A stretch of 64,000 nt of DNA, taken from Kiloniella laminariae DSM 19542 (GTDB lineage Bacteria > Pseudomonadota > Alphaproteobacteria > Kiloniellales > Kiloniellaceae). Shown here in pieces: positions 50,766 through 59,422 of the stretch. Where the stretch lies: assembly GCF_000374005.1 (NCBI RefSeq), contig NZ_KB893135.1, positions 346,625 through 410,624 of the forward strand, in the 5' to 3' direction. The notes beneath the pieces are model-generated. The model had not been told where the DNA came from and ran no database searches. It saw only the letters and a program-made list of their open reading frames with translations. A program made the translations under genes and the position numbers. Position 1 is the first letter of the stretch, and each line of letters opens with the position of its first letter.

Positions 50766-51032
50766 CAATTCCCTCCCGAGGGGCCATTCCCTTCACCAGA
50801 CATCAGAGTTACCCCATACAGGTTAAAAATCGCTGAAGCGCCACAAAACCATCAGGCAAAAATCGCGATAAAAAAAACCGAGCCAAGCTTAAAGGCGCTC
50901 CTATAACGCGAAGAAGTAAAATTGAGATGTAAAGCCCGTCAGGATATTCTATTCTGTAACGGGAACTTAAGCAGTCTCCGGCGAGAAAAGAGCCGGCAAC
51001 AAAAACAAACTGCAAGAACGGGGAAACAGAAT

Positions 51033-51848
51033 ATGCCAGATCAGTCATCCACAAAGCAGCCCTCCAGTGCCTCACACTGGCCAGAAGTCCGGGACATTAC
51101 CAGCCGGGATATCATCGATATTCTGCTTGCCGGTTTTGCCGACTTCCGGGCCGCAGCCCCTTACGCCCTTTTTTTTGGTGGCATCTATGCAATTGGCGGG
51201 TGGTTGCTGATTTTGTTGCTGTTTCACTTTGAGCTGCCCTATCTCGTCTATCCCCTGGCAGTCGGCTTTGCCCTGATCGCGCCCTTTATCGCTGGCGGCT
51301 TTTATTTCATCAGCCATCAACTGGAAGAAAGACAGCCTCTCAGTTGGGGACGGACTTTTGGTGTTGTGCGTTCAATGTTTCAGCGGGATCTTGGCTGGAT
51401 GGCATTGATTACCGGGTTTTCGCTGTTTATCTGGCTTGATATTGCTGCCTTTCTCACTTTCAGCTTCTTTGGCTTCAAGCTCTTCAGCATTGCTGAGCTG
51501 CTACATCAAATCATGACAACACAACGTGGCCTGGTTTTCCTTCTGGTTGGCAACGCAGCAGGAGCTTTGATTTCCTTTGCCGTGTTCTCTTTTTCCGTGG
51601 TCTCTTTCCCCATGCTCTATCATCGGGATATCGATTTTGTGACCGCCATTGTCACCAGCGTCCGATTGGTAATCCGTAACCCTCTGCCCATGGCGCTGTG
51701 GTGTATGACGATTGCTGCGCTAATTGCGGTTTCTCTCGTGACGGGACTTCTGGCGCTTTTTATTGTCCTACCGCTTCTCGGCCATGCGACCTGGCACCTA
51801 TATCGCCGGGCCGTGGGGCCGACGCACGGCGCAGAAAAAACGGCCTGA
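51033..51848 (+). CDS. DUF2189 integral membrane protein
   Basis: A 271-residue membrane protein with about six TM helices (from ALFFGGIYAIGGWLLILLLF onward) and a final YRRAVGPTHGAEKTA tail. The opening VRDITSRDIIDILLAGFADFRAAAP and GGFYFISHQLEERQPLSWG are family marks of DUF2189, which is often linked to cytochrome oxidase genes, though none is here. ATG 51033 follows a weak ACGGGGAAACAG. Role unknown. Confidence 0.85.
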   Translation: MPDQSSTKQPSSASHWPEVRDITSRDIIDILLAGFADFRAAAPYALFFGGIYAIGGWLLILLLFHFELPYLVYPLAVGFALIAPFIAGGFYFISHQLEERQPLSWGRTFGVVRSMFQRDLGWMALITGFSLFIWLDIAAFLTFSFFGFKLFSIAELLHQIMTTQRGLVFLLVGNAAGALISFAVFSFSVVSFPMLYHRDIDFVTAIVTSVRLVIRNPLPMALWCMTIAALIAVSLVTGLLALFIVLPLLGHATWHLYRRAVGPTHGAEKTA

Positions 51849-51994
51849 TAAATTATTACTGTATACAAAAAACATTTTTGTAATATTTTTACTGGTATAA
51901 TACACTGAACTCGGCAGCTTCCAGGGGAATGCATTATTTTAACGCCACGTTAATCGCTGACGTTTAAAGTACTGTTTTTAAAGAAGGCTTAACC

Positions 51995-52159
51995 ATGTCT
52001 CTGGGTAAGGCGACAGCTGTAAATGCCAAAGAAAGCAACCACAACGTGTCTCCGGTAAAACATTGTAAGAACAACCGTCACAACCGTCCTCGTCCGGCAA
52101 TGGCTCCGGTGAACCATCACGGAATTTCCTGTTTTCACCCTATGTTGATGCTGGGATAA
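51995..52159 (+). CDS. Small Asn/His-rich protein upstream of cheZ
   Basis: A 54-residue reading frame, MSLGKATAVNAKESNHNV and onward to GISCFHPMLMLG, with His/Asn-rich repeats (NNRHNRPRP), two Cys and no TM. AAGAAGG lies eight bases before the ATG. It ends nine bases before the cheZ start, so it may be a leader gene or a co-transcribed small protein. No match to a known family is recalled. Its product would be basic. Confidence 0.5.
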   Translation: MSLGKATAVNAKESNHNVSPVKHCKNNRHNRPRPAMAPVNHHGISCFHPMLMLG

Positions 52160-52167
52160 TACGAGAA

Positions 52168-52707
52168 ATGGGATCGACAGAGACCGACGGGCGCCTTCGT
52201 CAAGAACTTGAAAAGCTGGTCATGTATATGGGGCGTCTGCGCGAAGAGCTTGCAGATGCCAGCCGCAAAAAAGGTGAACGTACCGATTTTGAAAACATGT
52301 CCGTACAGCTGGATGCCCTGGTACGCAATACCGAAGTGGCCTCTGACCAGATCCTCAAATCCAGCGAAGGCATTCTGGATCTGGTCGATATGATCCGAGA
52401 CGAAAAAGACGAAGAAGCACGTCACAGTATGTGCGACACCTTGACGGCACATGCCATGGACACCCTCGAAGCCTGCAGTTTTCAAGACCTGACAGGACAA
52501 AGGGTCACAAAAATCCTGCATTCCCTGCAGTTTGTCGAAGACCGGGTCAATGCCATGATCAATATCTATGGTCAGGAAGCCGTGATCAACCGCGGTGCCG
52601 AACTCAGCGCCAATGACATTCCTGAAGAGGAAGTCGCCATGGATGGCCCTGCGGTCATTGAGGAAGAAGCCATCTCCCAGGATGATATTGACGCCCTGTT
52701 TGATTGA
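52168..52707 (+). CDS. cheZ: CheZ-type chemotaxis phosphatase
   Basis: A 179-residue protein that would dephosphorylate CheY-P and so end tumble or switching signals. The helical core (about 10-130) has RRLREELADAS-type helices and the active-site region ACSFQDLTGQRVTKIL, a CheZ signature with Gln/Asp positions. The C-terminus, EAISQDDIDALFD, matches the CheY-binding motif of FliM and of CheZ. No CheY, CheA or flagellar gene is adjacent in this window. Confidence 0.9.
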   Translation: MGSTETDGRLRQELEKLVMYMGRLREELADASRKKGERTDFENMSVQLDALVRNTEVASDQILKSSEGILDLVDMIRDEKDEEARHSMCDTLTAHAMDTLEACSFQDLTGQRVTKILHSLQFVEDRVNAMINIYGQEAVINRGAELSANDIPEEEVAMDGPAVIEEEAISQDDIDALFD

Positions 52708-52955
52708 ACGGCCCCGTTTTACTCGCGCATAGCTCAGCCCACCTCCTTACCAATTCCGTCTTGTAAAATTCACAATTCCGCCATAAATCCGCAGAAAATG
52801 TCCGCTTTATGACATGCATTTTTTGCATATCTCGGTTGTAGAAATCCCGCTCGTAAAACAAGTCGAGCCGGATTACATCCTGCATATCAGACGGACACGA
52901 AGCTTTTCGCAAAACGTCTAAACTTTATTTGACCGAATGTTTAGGAGTTCAAACA

Positions 52956-53183
52956 ATGGCTACAGTTACTTTCAGTGAAACACTTCCCCTTAACCCAACA
53001 GCCGGTTATGCACAGCGCATTGGCCTGTCTCTGGGCAGCCTCTTCATCTCCATGATCGAAGCTATGGAAGCCTACAAACTACGCCGCCAGACCCGCATCG
53101 CTCTCTATAACTGCAGCGACGCTGTCCTCGAAGACATTGGTCTGTCACGTGGTGATATCGAAGGTATCGTTTCCAAACTCTGA
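52956..53183 (+). CDS. DUF1127 small protein
   Basis: A 75-residue DUF1127 protein. The C-terminal RRQTRIALYNCSDAVLEDIGLSRGDIEG (in parts) is the family motif. These short, Arg-rich proteins are common in alphaproteobacteria and are linked to RNA turnover and phosphate or stress adaptation in some members. AGGAG is ideally placed before the ATG. Confidence 0.85.
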   Translation: MATVTFSETLPLNPTAGYAQRIGLSLGSLFISMIEAMEAYKLRRQTRIALYNCSDAVLEDIGLSRGDIEGIVSKL

Positions 53184-53364
53184 TTTACCCGAGATGCCTG
53201 CTTGCGTGAAAGCTCGCGCAATATAAAATATTGCCCCAAAAGAACCTTCTGTCTGTATGTCCGGAAGGGCAGAGTTCTGGCAAAAGATGTTTTATAAAAG
53301 GCGTATCCCGGAAGGTCAGACTGGATCAGATACGTTAACTGCGCTTGCAGCTTTCCCAATACTT

Positions 53365-53402
53365 AAAAAAGGCCCTGAAGAAAAATCTTCAGGGCCTTTT
53401 TT
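53365..53402 (+). terminator. Strong intrinsic terminator
   Basis: AAGGCCCTGAAG and CTTCAGGGCCTT form a perfect 12-bp stem with a 6-base loop, followed by TTTT. It lies about 180 bp after the DUF1127 gene and also faces the convergent PAS gene. Confidence 0.85.
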
Positions 53403-53445
53403 AACAGCAAAGCAGGAGATCATAAAATAGTTATGAAACAGTCGC

Positions 53446-53928
53446 TTATTTGTATTCCTGCACACAAAACAGCATCACCATGTTCACCAGTTCGTCATCA
53501 TTCGACAATGGCATAAACAAGACTTCATCATGTAACTGCAATCCGGAATCCCATTTTTCATCCAGCTGATCAAAGATGAAGCTCTTGCATTTACACACAT
53601 AGAGATAATTTTCCTCGGTTTCGGCCCAGAGATCTCCACGAAAGTGATCCCGCACCAGCTTTCCTGTTGGATCATTTCCCCGTTTGGTGACTTCCCCGGT
53701 TCCAACCAGTCTGTAAGTAAACTCTCCTGTTTTCTGATCAACATCGACGAGTGTAATGCCCGGCAGGAACTGCTTCATCTCAACCGGGTCAAAATCTTTG
53801 CGCTCCGGCATGGAGCGACCCTGTTTTTTGCTGCAGTAAAACTCATAGAACGCCCGAATTTTAGGATCACAGATCTTTAAGAAACTCTCGTCATAGATCT
53901 TGTTCCGTGGATAGCGCACTTGAAACAT
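53446..53928 (-). CDS. PAS_5-type protein
   Basis: A 160-residue soluble PAS protein of the PAS_5 group seen in alphaproteobacteria. Hallmarks are AFYEFYCSKKQGRSMPERKDFDPVEMKQFLPGITLVDVD (in parts) and YRLVGTGEVTKRGNDPTGKL. Likely a signal sensor that binds a small ligand, but its partner and ligand are unknown. No catalytic output domain. Confidence 0.85.
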   Translation of the reverse strand: MFQVRYPRNKIYDESFLKICDPKIRAFYEFYCSKKQGRSMPERKDFDPVEMKQFLPGITLVDVDQKTGEFTYRLVGTGEVTKRGNDPTGKLVRDHFRGDLWAETEENYLYVCKCKSFIFDQLDEKWDSGLQLHDEVLFMPLSNDDELVNMVMLFCVQEYK

Positions 53929-54070
53929 AACGGTTTCTTTCTCCAGCTTCCTAACACCCCGGAATGGCCTCTTGGCAAAAGGTCAATTGCCTGGATCGCA
54001 TACAGAAGATTATAGACTATCACGCCTCACACGAAAAGTTACTTGGAAATCAAATCTTTTCGTTTCCCTG

Positions 54071-55735
54071 CTATCTGTCCCGGGAAAGATTGTGTTTAAC
54101 TTCTGATTTGCTCCCGACAGGAAACCGCAGTCGGGCGGTTGTTCCCTGCCCCGGCCTGCTGTCTATTTTCAGCTGCCCCCCGTGCATCTCGACGAAGCTC
54201 TTGACCAGAGGAAGTCCCAGGCCGGTCCCTGATTCCGTCGTTACAGAAACATCCGCAACCTGGCGGAAGGGCTGTAAAGCCAAGGCGATATCCGCCGGGG
54301 ACATCCCGATCCCGGTATCCTCGACCCCGATTTCCCTGCTGTCCGCATCCGTCCAGTCATAGGAAAGGCGAATGCTGCCCCCCGCCGGGGTAAATTTACA
54401 GGCGTTTGAAAGCAGATTCACCACCATCTGCTTGCTCATACGGGCATCAGCGTAAAACAGCGATTTTCCCGATCCGCTCCCTCCGGAAGCAGTTTGTTCA
54501 GCAAGAGGAATATCCTTGTCTATATCAAGCATGACAGTTCCATCCGGGCCGACACTGTAGAGCTCGATCACCACATCACGGGACAGGGCAAGACCACTCA
54601 TCAGTCGGGCGCATTCTACAATCAGCGCATTCCCGTCCATCCATTGTCGATCGAGTTCCATCTTGCCTGCCTCGATTTTGGCAAGATCAAGAATATCATT
54701 GATGATCGCCAGAAGATGGCTGCCGCTATCCTTGATCATAGCGGGATATTCCTGATAACGCACATTGCCCACCGGGCCAAAAATCTCCTGCTGCATTACC
54801 GAGGAAAATCCGATGATTGCATTAAGCGGCGTTCGCAGCTCATGGCTCATCATGGCCAGGAATTCGCTCTTGGCCCGATTGGCCTGTTCTGCAGAAATTC
54901 TTGCTGAAACCGCTTCAGCATGGGCCTTTTCCATCGCCCCTGCCGCTTCTTCCAGCCGGCGATTTGCCGCGGTCATCTCATCATGCAGTTGTCTGTCCCG
55001 GGTAATGTCCCGCCGCAGACTTACAAAACCGACCCCGGGAATTCGCTGTTCATGGATCAGATGCCACCCCCCGGCAGAAGGTTGCTCAAACATCCCCGCA
55101 GTGGGGTGGTGCAATCTTTCAAGCCGTTTGGCCAGATAGGCTTCGGGGTCGGAATGGCACAGCGGGTCCATCACAACGCCCGGAACTTTCATGGTAATGC
55201 GGATAATATCGAAAAAATGCTTCCCGGCGAGTTCTTCCAGCGGCGGCATATAGGAAAAAATCTGGCGATAAGCCTGATTGAAATACAACAAGCGATCGTC
55301 CATGTCATAGACAATCATCGCATCCGGCATCTGCCCTACCGCCAAACGCAAGAGCGCATCAATCCGGGCATTCCGCTCTTTTGGGGTTTCCGGCGACAGA
55401 GTGATCACCAGACGCGATTTTGCTGCAATAACAATTTCACCAAAAGTCGATTTACAAAAAATCTTCTGCCCGTTGGCATGCCGCAATATCAGGGCATCGC
55501 CCTGGGTAAAGCAGCTTTTGGGAGATCTGTTCACCGGTTTTTCAAACAACAGCTCTGTCGGAGAAAGAGCCCGTAATTCCTGCGGATTATAGCCAAGCAT
55601 AGAAACGGCCCGTGCATTGGTCTCGACCAGGGACAAAGCATCCTTGCTCAAAATCAGCACTGCCGCCTCGTTCTTGTCGTCAAATTCCGGTGCAGGGACA
55701 AGACTGTCCACAGCACCCTTTATTTCAACTGACAT
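54071..55735 (-). CDS. Sensor histidine kinase, PAS-PAS
   Basis: A 554-residue soluble kinase with two PAS-type domains (about 15-115 and 128-245), a coiled coil, HisKA with His298 in MMSHELRTPLNAIIGFSSVM, and a HATPase domain (about 345-540) with LSNACKFTPAGGSIRLSYD, DTGIGMSPADI and GTGLGLPLVKS. The ATPase contains an insert (about 395-420, DKDIPLAEQTASGGSGSG). No TM helix, so it senses a cytosolic cue. It probably phosphorylates a response regulator encoded elsewhere. Confidence 0.92.
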   Translation of the reverse strand: MSVEIKGAVDSLVPAPEFDDKNEAAVLILSKDALSLVETNARAVSMLGYNPQELRALSPTELLFEKPVNRSPKSCFTQGDALILRHANGQKIFCKSTFGEIVIAAKSRLVITLSPETPKERNARIDALLRLAVGQMPDAMIVYDMDDRLLYFNQAYRQIFSYMPPLEELAGKHFFDIIRITMKVPGVVMDPLCHSDPEAYLAKRLERLHHPTAGMFEQPSAGGWHLIHEQRIPGVGFVSLRRDITRDRQLHDEMTAANRRLEEAAGAMEKAHAEAVSARISAEQANRAKSEFLAMMSHELRTPLNAIIGFSSVMQQEIFGPVGNVRYQEYPAMIKDSGSHLLAIINDILDLAKIEAGKMELDRQWMDGNALIVECARLMSGLALSRDVVIELYSVGPDGTVMLDIDKDIPLAEQTASGGSGSGKSLFYADARMSKQMVVNLLSNACKFTPAGGSIRLSYDWTDADSREIGVEDTGIGMSPADIALALQPFRQVADVSVTTESGTGLGLPLVKSFVEMHGGQLKIDSRPGQGTTARLRFPVGSKSEVKHNLSRDR

Positions 55736-56060
55736 TCAGGCCTCACATCCGCGAAAAGCATAGCTTTGCTCAAAACAAATGGAAAGGGCCCTTATACAGA
55801 TTCTTCCCCAGAAGCGCCCATTCCTCAATTTTCCCCTGCGACAGATATGTCCGGGTAAGTCACTTGAAGAGTTTATCTGTTTTACAATCAGAATAACCCA
55901 ACAATTTTTTAATATATTCACCCTATTCTTGGTCATCACGAGCAGGACGGCAAGACAGCTGTTCCAGCAAGACAGGCTAAGACAGGATGCCTTAAGCAGA
56001 CAGAGCCCCTCTCCGGCGGCCTCCAAAGCAAAGTCAAACGAACCAAAGTGAACGGTGGTT
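55736..56060. other. Divergent promoter region
   Basis: About 325 bp between the divergent histidine kinase and OpuAC-type gene. No supportable gene. No clear palindrome was found. Confidence 0.4.
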
Positions 56061-57104
56061 ATGCAAATCTATCAAGCTCCTCACCCAGTTTCCCGCAACG
56101 GCCAGCGGTATCTGTGCATATCCTTTGCATGGTTCAAGAGGTTACGTCCTGTACCGGGTGTTGTACTATTGGCTTTGCTCATGTTTCCCCTGCTCCAGGC
56201 ACCTCCGGTGCAGGCTTCAGTACCGGAATCTCCCGAACCGCTTCGCCTTATCCTCAATGACTGGACCAGCCAACTGGTCATGACCAGAATACTCGGCGAG
56301 GTCTATAAATCTCACGGGTATAAAGTGGAATACAAGCTTGTCTCCACCAAAGACCAGTGGGCCCGGCTTCACCGGGGGCTTGAACACGTTCAGGTCGAGG
56401 TCTGGGAAGGAACCATGGCTCATGACCTCGAAAAAATCAAAATCCATGGACAGGTGATTGAAGCAGGAGATCATTCTGCCAAAACCAGAGAGGAATGGTG
56501 GTATCCAGAGTATGCCGAAGAACTTTGCCCCGGCCTCCCGGACTGGACGGCACTGCGCGACTGTGCCTCTCTCTTTGCCAGCCGGGATACCAAACCCAAA
56601 GGACGATACATCGCCGGGCCGTGGGAAAAACCGGAGCACGCCCGGATCCGTGCTCTCAACATGGATTTTGTACTGACGCCAGCCAAAACAGCGGACGAGC
56701 TCTGGGTTGAACTGGCCAGGGCCAGCAAAATAAAACAGCCCATTGTTCTTTTCAACTGGAGCCCGAACTGGATCGAGAGCCGTTATCCCGGGAAGTTTGT
56801 CGAATTCCCTGACTATGCCCCGCAATGTGAAACCGATCCATCATGGGGAATCAACCCCGAACGTCCCTACGACTGTGGCAATCCGAAAGACGGCTGGCTG
56901 AAAAAAATCGCCTGGCATAAAATGCCAATGACCTGGCCCTGTGCCTATGCGATTTTGCAGGATATGGATTTTAACAATGCCATGATCAGTGAGGTGGCAG
57001 CCCTGGTTGACGCCGATGGCCTTACCGATAAACAAGCGGCAGAAAAGTGGCTCGGGGAAAATCGGGCTGTCTGGCAAAGCTGGGGGGAAACCAGCTGTGA
57101 ATAA
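56061..57104 (+). CDS. Orphan glycine betaine/quaternary amine-binding protein (OpuAC type)
   Basis: A 347-residue exported binding protein. A long basic N-terminus then a hydrophobic signal (VPGVVLLALLMFPLLQAPPVQAS). The OpuAC/ProX fold begins LRLILNDWTSQLVMTRILGEVYKSHGY, with VQVEVWEGTMAHDLEKI, WW and W residues (EEWWYPEY, LFNWSPNW) that form the aromatic box for quaternary ammonium in this family. No permease or ATPase gene is near; a sensor kinase follows 100 bp downstream on the same strand. It could therefore serve as a sensor subunit. Cys residues (CPGLPDWTALRDC, CETDPS) are numerous. Confidence 0.87.
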   Translation: MQIYQAPHPVSRNGQRYLCISFAWFKRLRPVPGVVLLALLMFPLLQAPPVQASVPESPEPLRLILNDWTSQLVMTRILGEVYKSHGYKVEYKLVSTKDQWARLHRGLEHVQVEVWEGTMAHDLEKIKIHGQVIEAGDHSAKTREEWWYPEYAEELCPGLPDWTALRDCASLFASRDTKPKGRYIAGPWEKPEHARIRALNMDFVLTPAKTADELWVELARASKIKQPIVLFNWSPNWIESRYPGKFVEFPDYAPQCETDPSWGINPERPYDCGNPKDGWLKKIAWHKMPMTWPCAYAILQDMDFNNAMISEVAALVDADGLTDKQAAEKWLGENRAVWQSWGETSCE

Positions 57105-57204
57105 CCAAACTGTTATCTGCCTGTCCGTTCCCGGGGTCTATTCCTGCTCTTTCTACTCGCCACCCGTTAGAAAGAACTCGAAAGAGAGAAAGCCTCAATA
57201 AAAT

Positions 57205-59328
57205 ATGTTTTTTCATCGCAGCCCCTCCCCCCAAGCGACAGATAAACAACTGGCCCACAGGCTGGCAATTCATGTGGTACTCGTCTCCCTTGCCGTTGGC
57301 CTGGCCATGAGCCTGCTGGCAAATTACCTTGATCTGCGCGCAAGCAAGCAATTCTTCCGCTCGACGATTCAGCAGGTAATCCTGACAAATGGTCAAACCG
57401 CCGCCCGTGCTGCCTACAATCTGAATGCCGAGCTTGCGGGCGAAGTCACTCAGGGATTACTCGAATACAACACGATTATCGATGTCACTATTCTTGATGA
57501 CCGATACAATGTTCTCTCCAGCCGGATCAAAGAAGTTCCCGGAAAGAGAAACTGGCTAACACAAAAGATTTTTGGGGGACTGCAGCATTTTGAAATAGAA
57601 CTGCGAACCCTTGACGATCAGGAGGTAAAGGCCGGCTATCTGCAGGTTATAGCTGACCCCGCCGAAATTGCCGGAACATTTCTGAACCGGGCTTTTGCTG
57701 AAGTGATTTTCCAGCTGATCAAGAGCCTGCTGGTCGCGGCCATCCTTTCCCTGGTTTACTATCACCTGCTGGTTCGTCCCTTGCTCGGGATCTCCACTGC
57801 CCTTGCGAAAGCTGACCCGGACAGACCGGAAGAAACACGCCTCAAGGTTCCCCTCCGGAACAAAGGTGATGAACTCTATGTCCTGGCCCAGTCAGGCAAT
57901 CGGTTGCTGGACTGTATCGCCACCCGCAGGAATGAACGGGACCGGGCAGAAGATGCCTTGCGGAAATCAGCAGAGACTTTGGAAGAGCGTATTGTCGAAC
58001 GCACGGCAGAACTTGAAGAACAGTTTCAGGCTGCCCAGGCAGCAAACCGCGCCAAACAGGAATTCCTTGCCTCAATGAGCCATGAAATCCGCACCCCCAT
58101 GACCGCAGTGATGGGGCTGGCTGATCTGCTTCTGGAAAATCACCTCGTACCGGAAAATCAGGAAAAAGTTGAAAAGATTAAAGAAGCAACACAGTCTCTG
58201 CTCGTGATTATCAACGACATTCTCGATCTTTCCAAAATCGAGGCAGGCAAGTTCGAGCTTGAACAGATCGATTTTGAACTCCGCCCGGAGATAAACAGAA
58301 CTCTCGAGATTATCGAGGCCCGGGCAGCAGAGAAAAACCTTTCCCTTGAACTGGATATCTCGCCAGATATACCCGCAGGTCTGCATGGTGACCCCACACG
58401 CCTGCGACAGATTCTGATCAATCTCCTGGGGAATGCCGTCAAGTTTACCCGTCAGGGCGGCATTGAACTTGCCATCACACTCGGACAAGCCAGAAAACAG
58501 CCTTACAAGAGGCAAAAAAAGAGAGAGCCCGATCCGATCTGGCTGGTCATTCGGGTCACAGATAGCGGGATAGGCATACCCGCGCACGTTTTACCCGAGC
58601 TGTTTAATGAATTCACCCAGGCTGACGCCTCAATCTCCCGTCAATACGAAGGAACCGGTCTCGGCCTGGCGATTTCCCGGCGTCTGGCCGAGCATATGGG
58701 AGGCTCCATTAGCGTAGAAAGCACTGTTGGCGAGGGCTCATCTTTCACTCTGCAGCTGCCTCTGTCCCCGGCAAAATTGCCTCTGGCAAAGCTACATTCG
58801 GCTCCTGCCGCCGCTTATCGAACACGCCGTCCCTTACGTATTCTGGTCGTTGATGACAACCGCCTGAATCAAAGAATTATTTCTTCCATTATGGACAAAT
58901 ATGGTCACAGTATCACTCTGGCGAGTGACGGACAGGAAGCCGTCGATCTGATCAGCAGCTTTGCCGGTCTGAACTTGGAAGAAAAAAAACAACCAGAAGC
59001 GCACTCTGGAACAACAGCACCATTTGAACTTTGCCCCGAGCTGATCCTCATGGACGTCCGGATGCCCCGTATGAGCGGCCCAGAAGCAACCCGGGCCATT
59101 CGCACACTTGACCACGAGATATCCCGTATTCCCATCGTCGCGCTGACCGCCGATGCCATGGAGGATCATGTCGTGGAATATCTCGAGGCAGGAATGAATG
59201 CCTTTGTTGCAAAACCAATCGACCATCTGCAGCTTTTACAAGTAATTAATCAGGTTATGGCAGCAGAAATCCACCAACCAGTTCCCGAACAGCCCCCCGC
59301 AAAACCAACCCTGTCGCCAGCTGATTAG
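57205..59328 (+). CDS. Hybrid sensor histidine kinase with receiver domain
   Basis: A 707-residue kinase. TM1 (HRLAIHVVLVSLAVGLAMSLLANY, about 17-37), a small periplasmic sensor (about 40-160), TM2 (about 166-186), then a HAMP-like and coiled-coil region, HisKA with His293 in MSHEIRTPMTAVMGLADLLL, HATPase (about 385-525) and a C-terminal receiver (about 548-690) with phospho-acceptor Asp617 in LILMDVRMPRMSG. Follows the OpuAC-type gene by 100 bp, so they may work together. An insert in the receiver (LNLEEKKQPEAHSGTTAP) is unusual. Confidence 0.92.
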   Translation: MFFHRSPSPQATDKQLAHRLAIHVVLVSLAVGLAMSLLANYLDLRASKQFFRSTIQQVILTNGQTAARAAYNLNAELAGEVTQGLLEYNTIIDVTILDDRYNVLSSRIKEVPGKRNWLTQKIFGGLQHFEIELRTLDDQEVKAGYLQVIADPAEIAGTFLNRAFAEVIFQLIKSLLVAAILSLVYYHLLVRPLLGISTALAKADPDRPEETRLKVPLRNKGDELYVLAQSGNRLLDCIATRRNERDRAEDALRKSAETLEERIVERTAELEEQFQAAQAANRAKQEFLASMSHEIRTPMTAVMGLADLLLENHLVPENQEKVEKIKEATQSLLVIINDILDLSKIEAGKFELEQIDFELRPEINRTLEIIEARAAEKNLSLELDISPDIPAGLHGDPTRLRQILINLLGNAVKFTRQGGIELAITLGQARKQPYKRQKKREPDPIWLVIRVTDSGIGIPAHVLPELFNEFTQADASISRQYEGTGLGLAISRRLAEHMGGSISVESTVGEGSSFTLQLPLSPAKLPLAKLHSAPAAAYRTRRPLRILVVDDNRLNQRIISSIMDKYGHSITLASDGQEAVDLISSFAGLNLEEKKQPEAHSGTTAPFELCPELILMDVRMPRMSGPEATRAIRTLDHEISRIPIVALTADAMEDHVVEYLEAGMNAFVAKPIDHLQLLQVINQVMAAEIHQPVPEQPPAKPTLSPAD

Positions 59329-59422
59329 CAACCTCAGGATGGTGTTTGAACAAGAATTTCGCATTAACGCCCCTTTAAGGGCCAGACTTTTATACTTGGC
59401 CTGAATCATTCCTGTGGAAACC

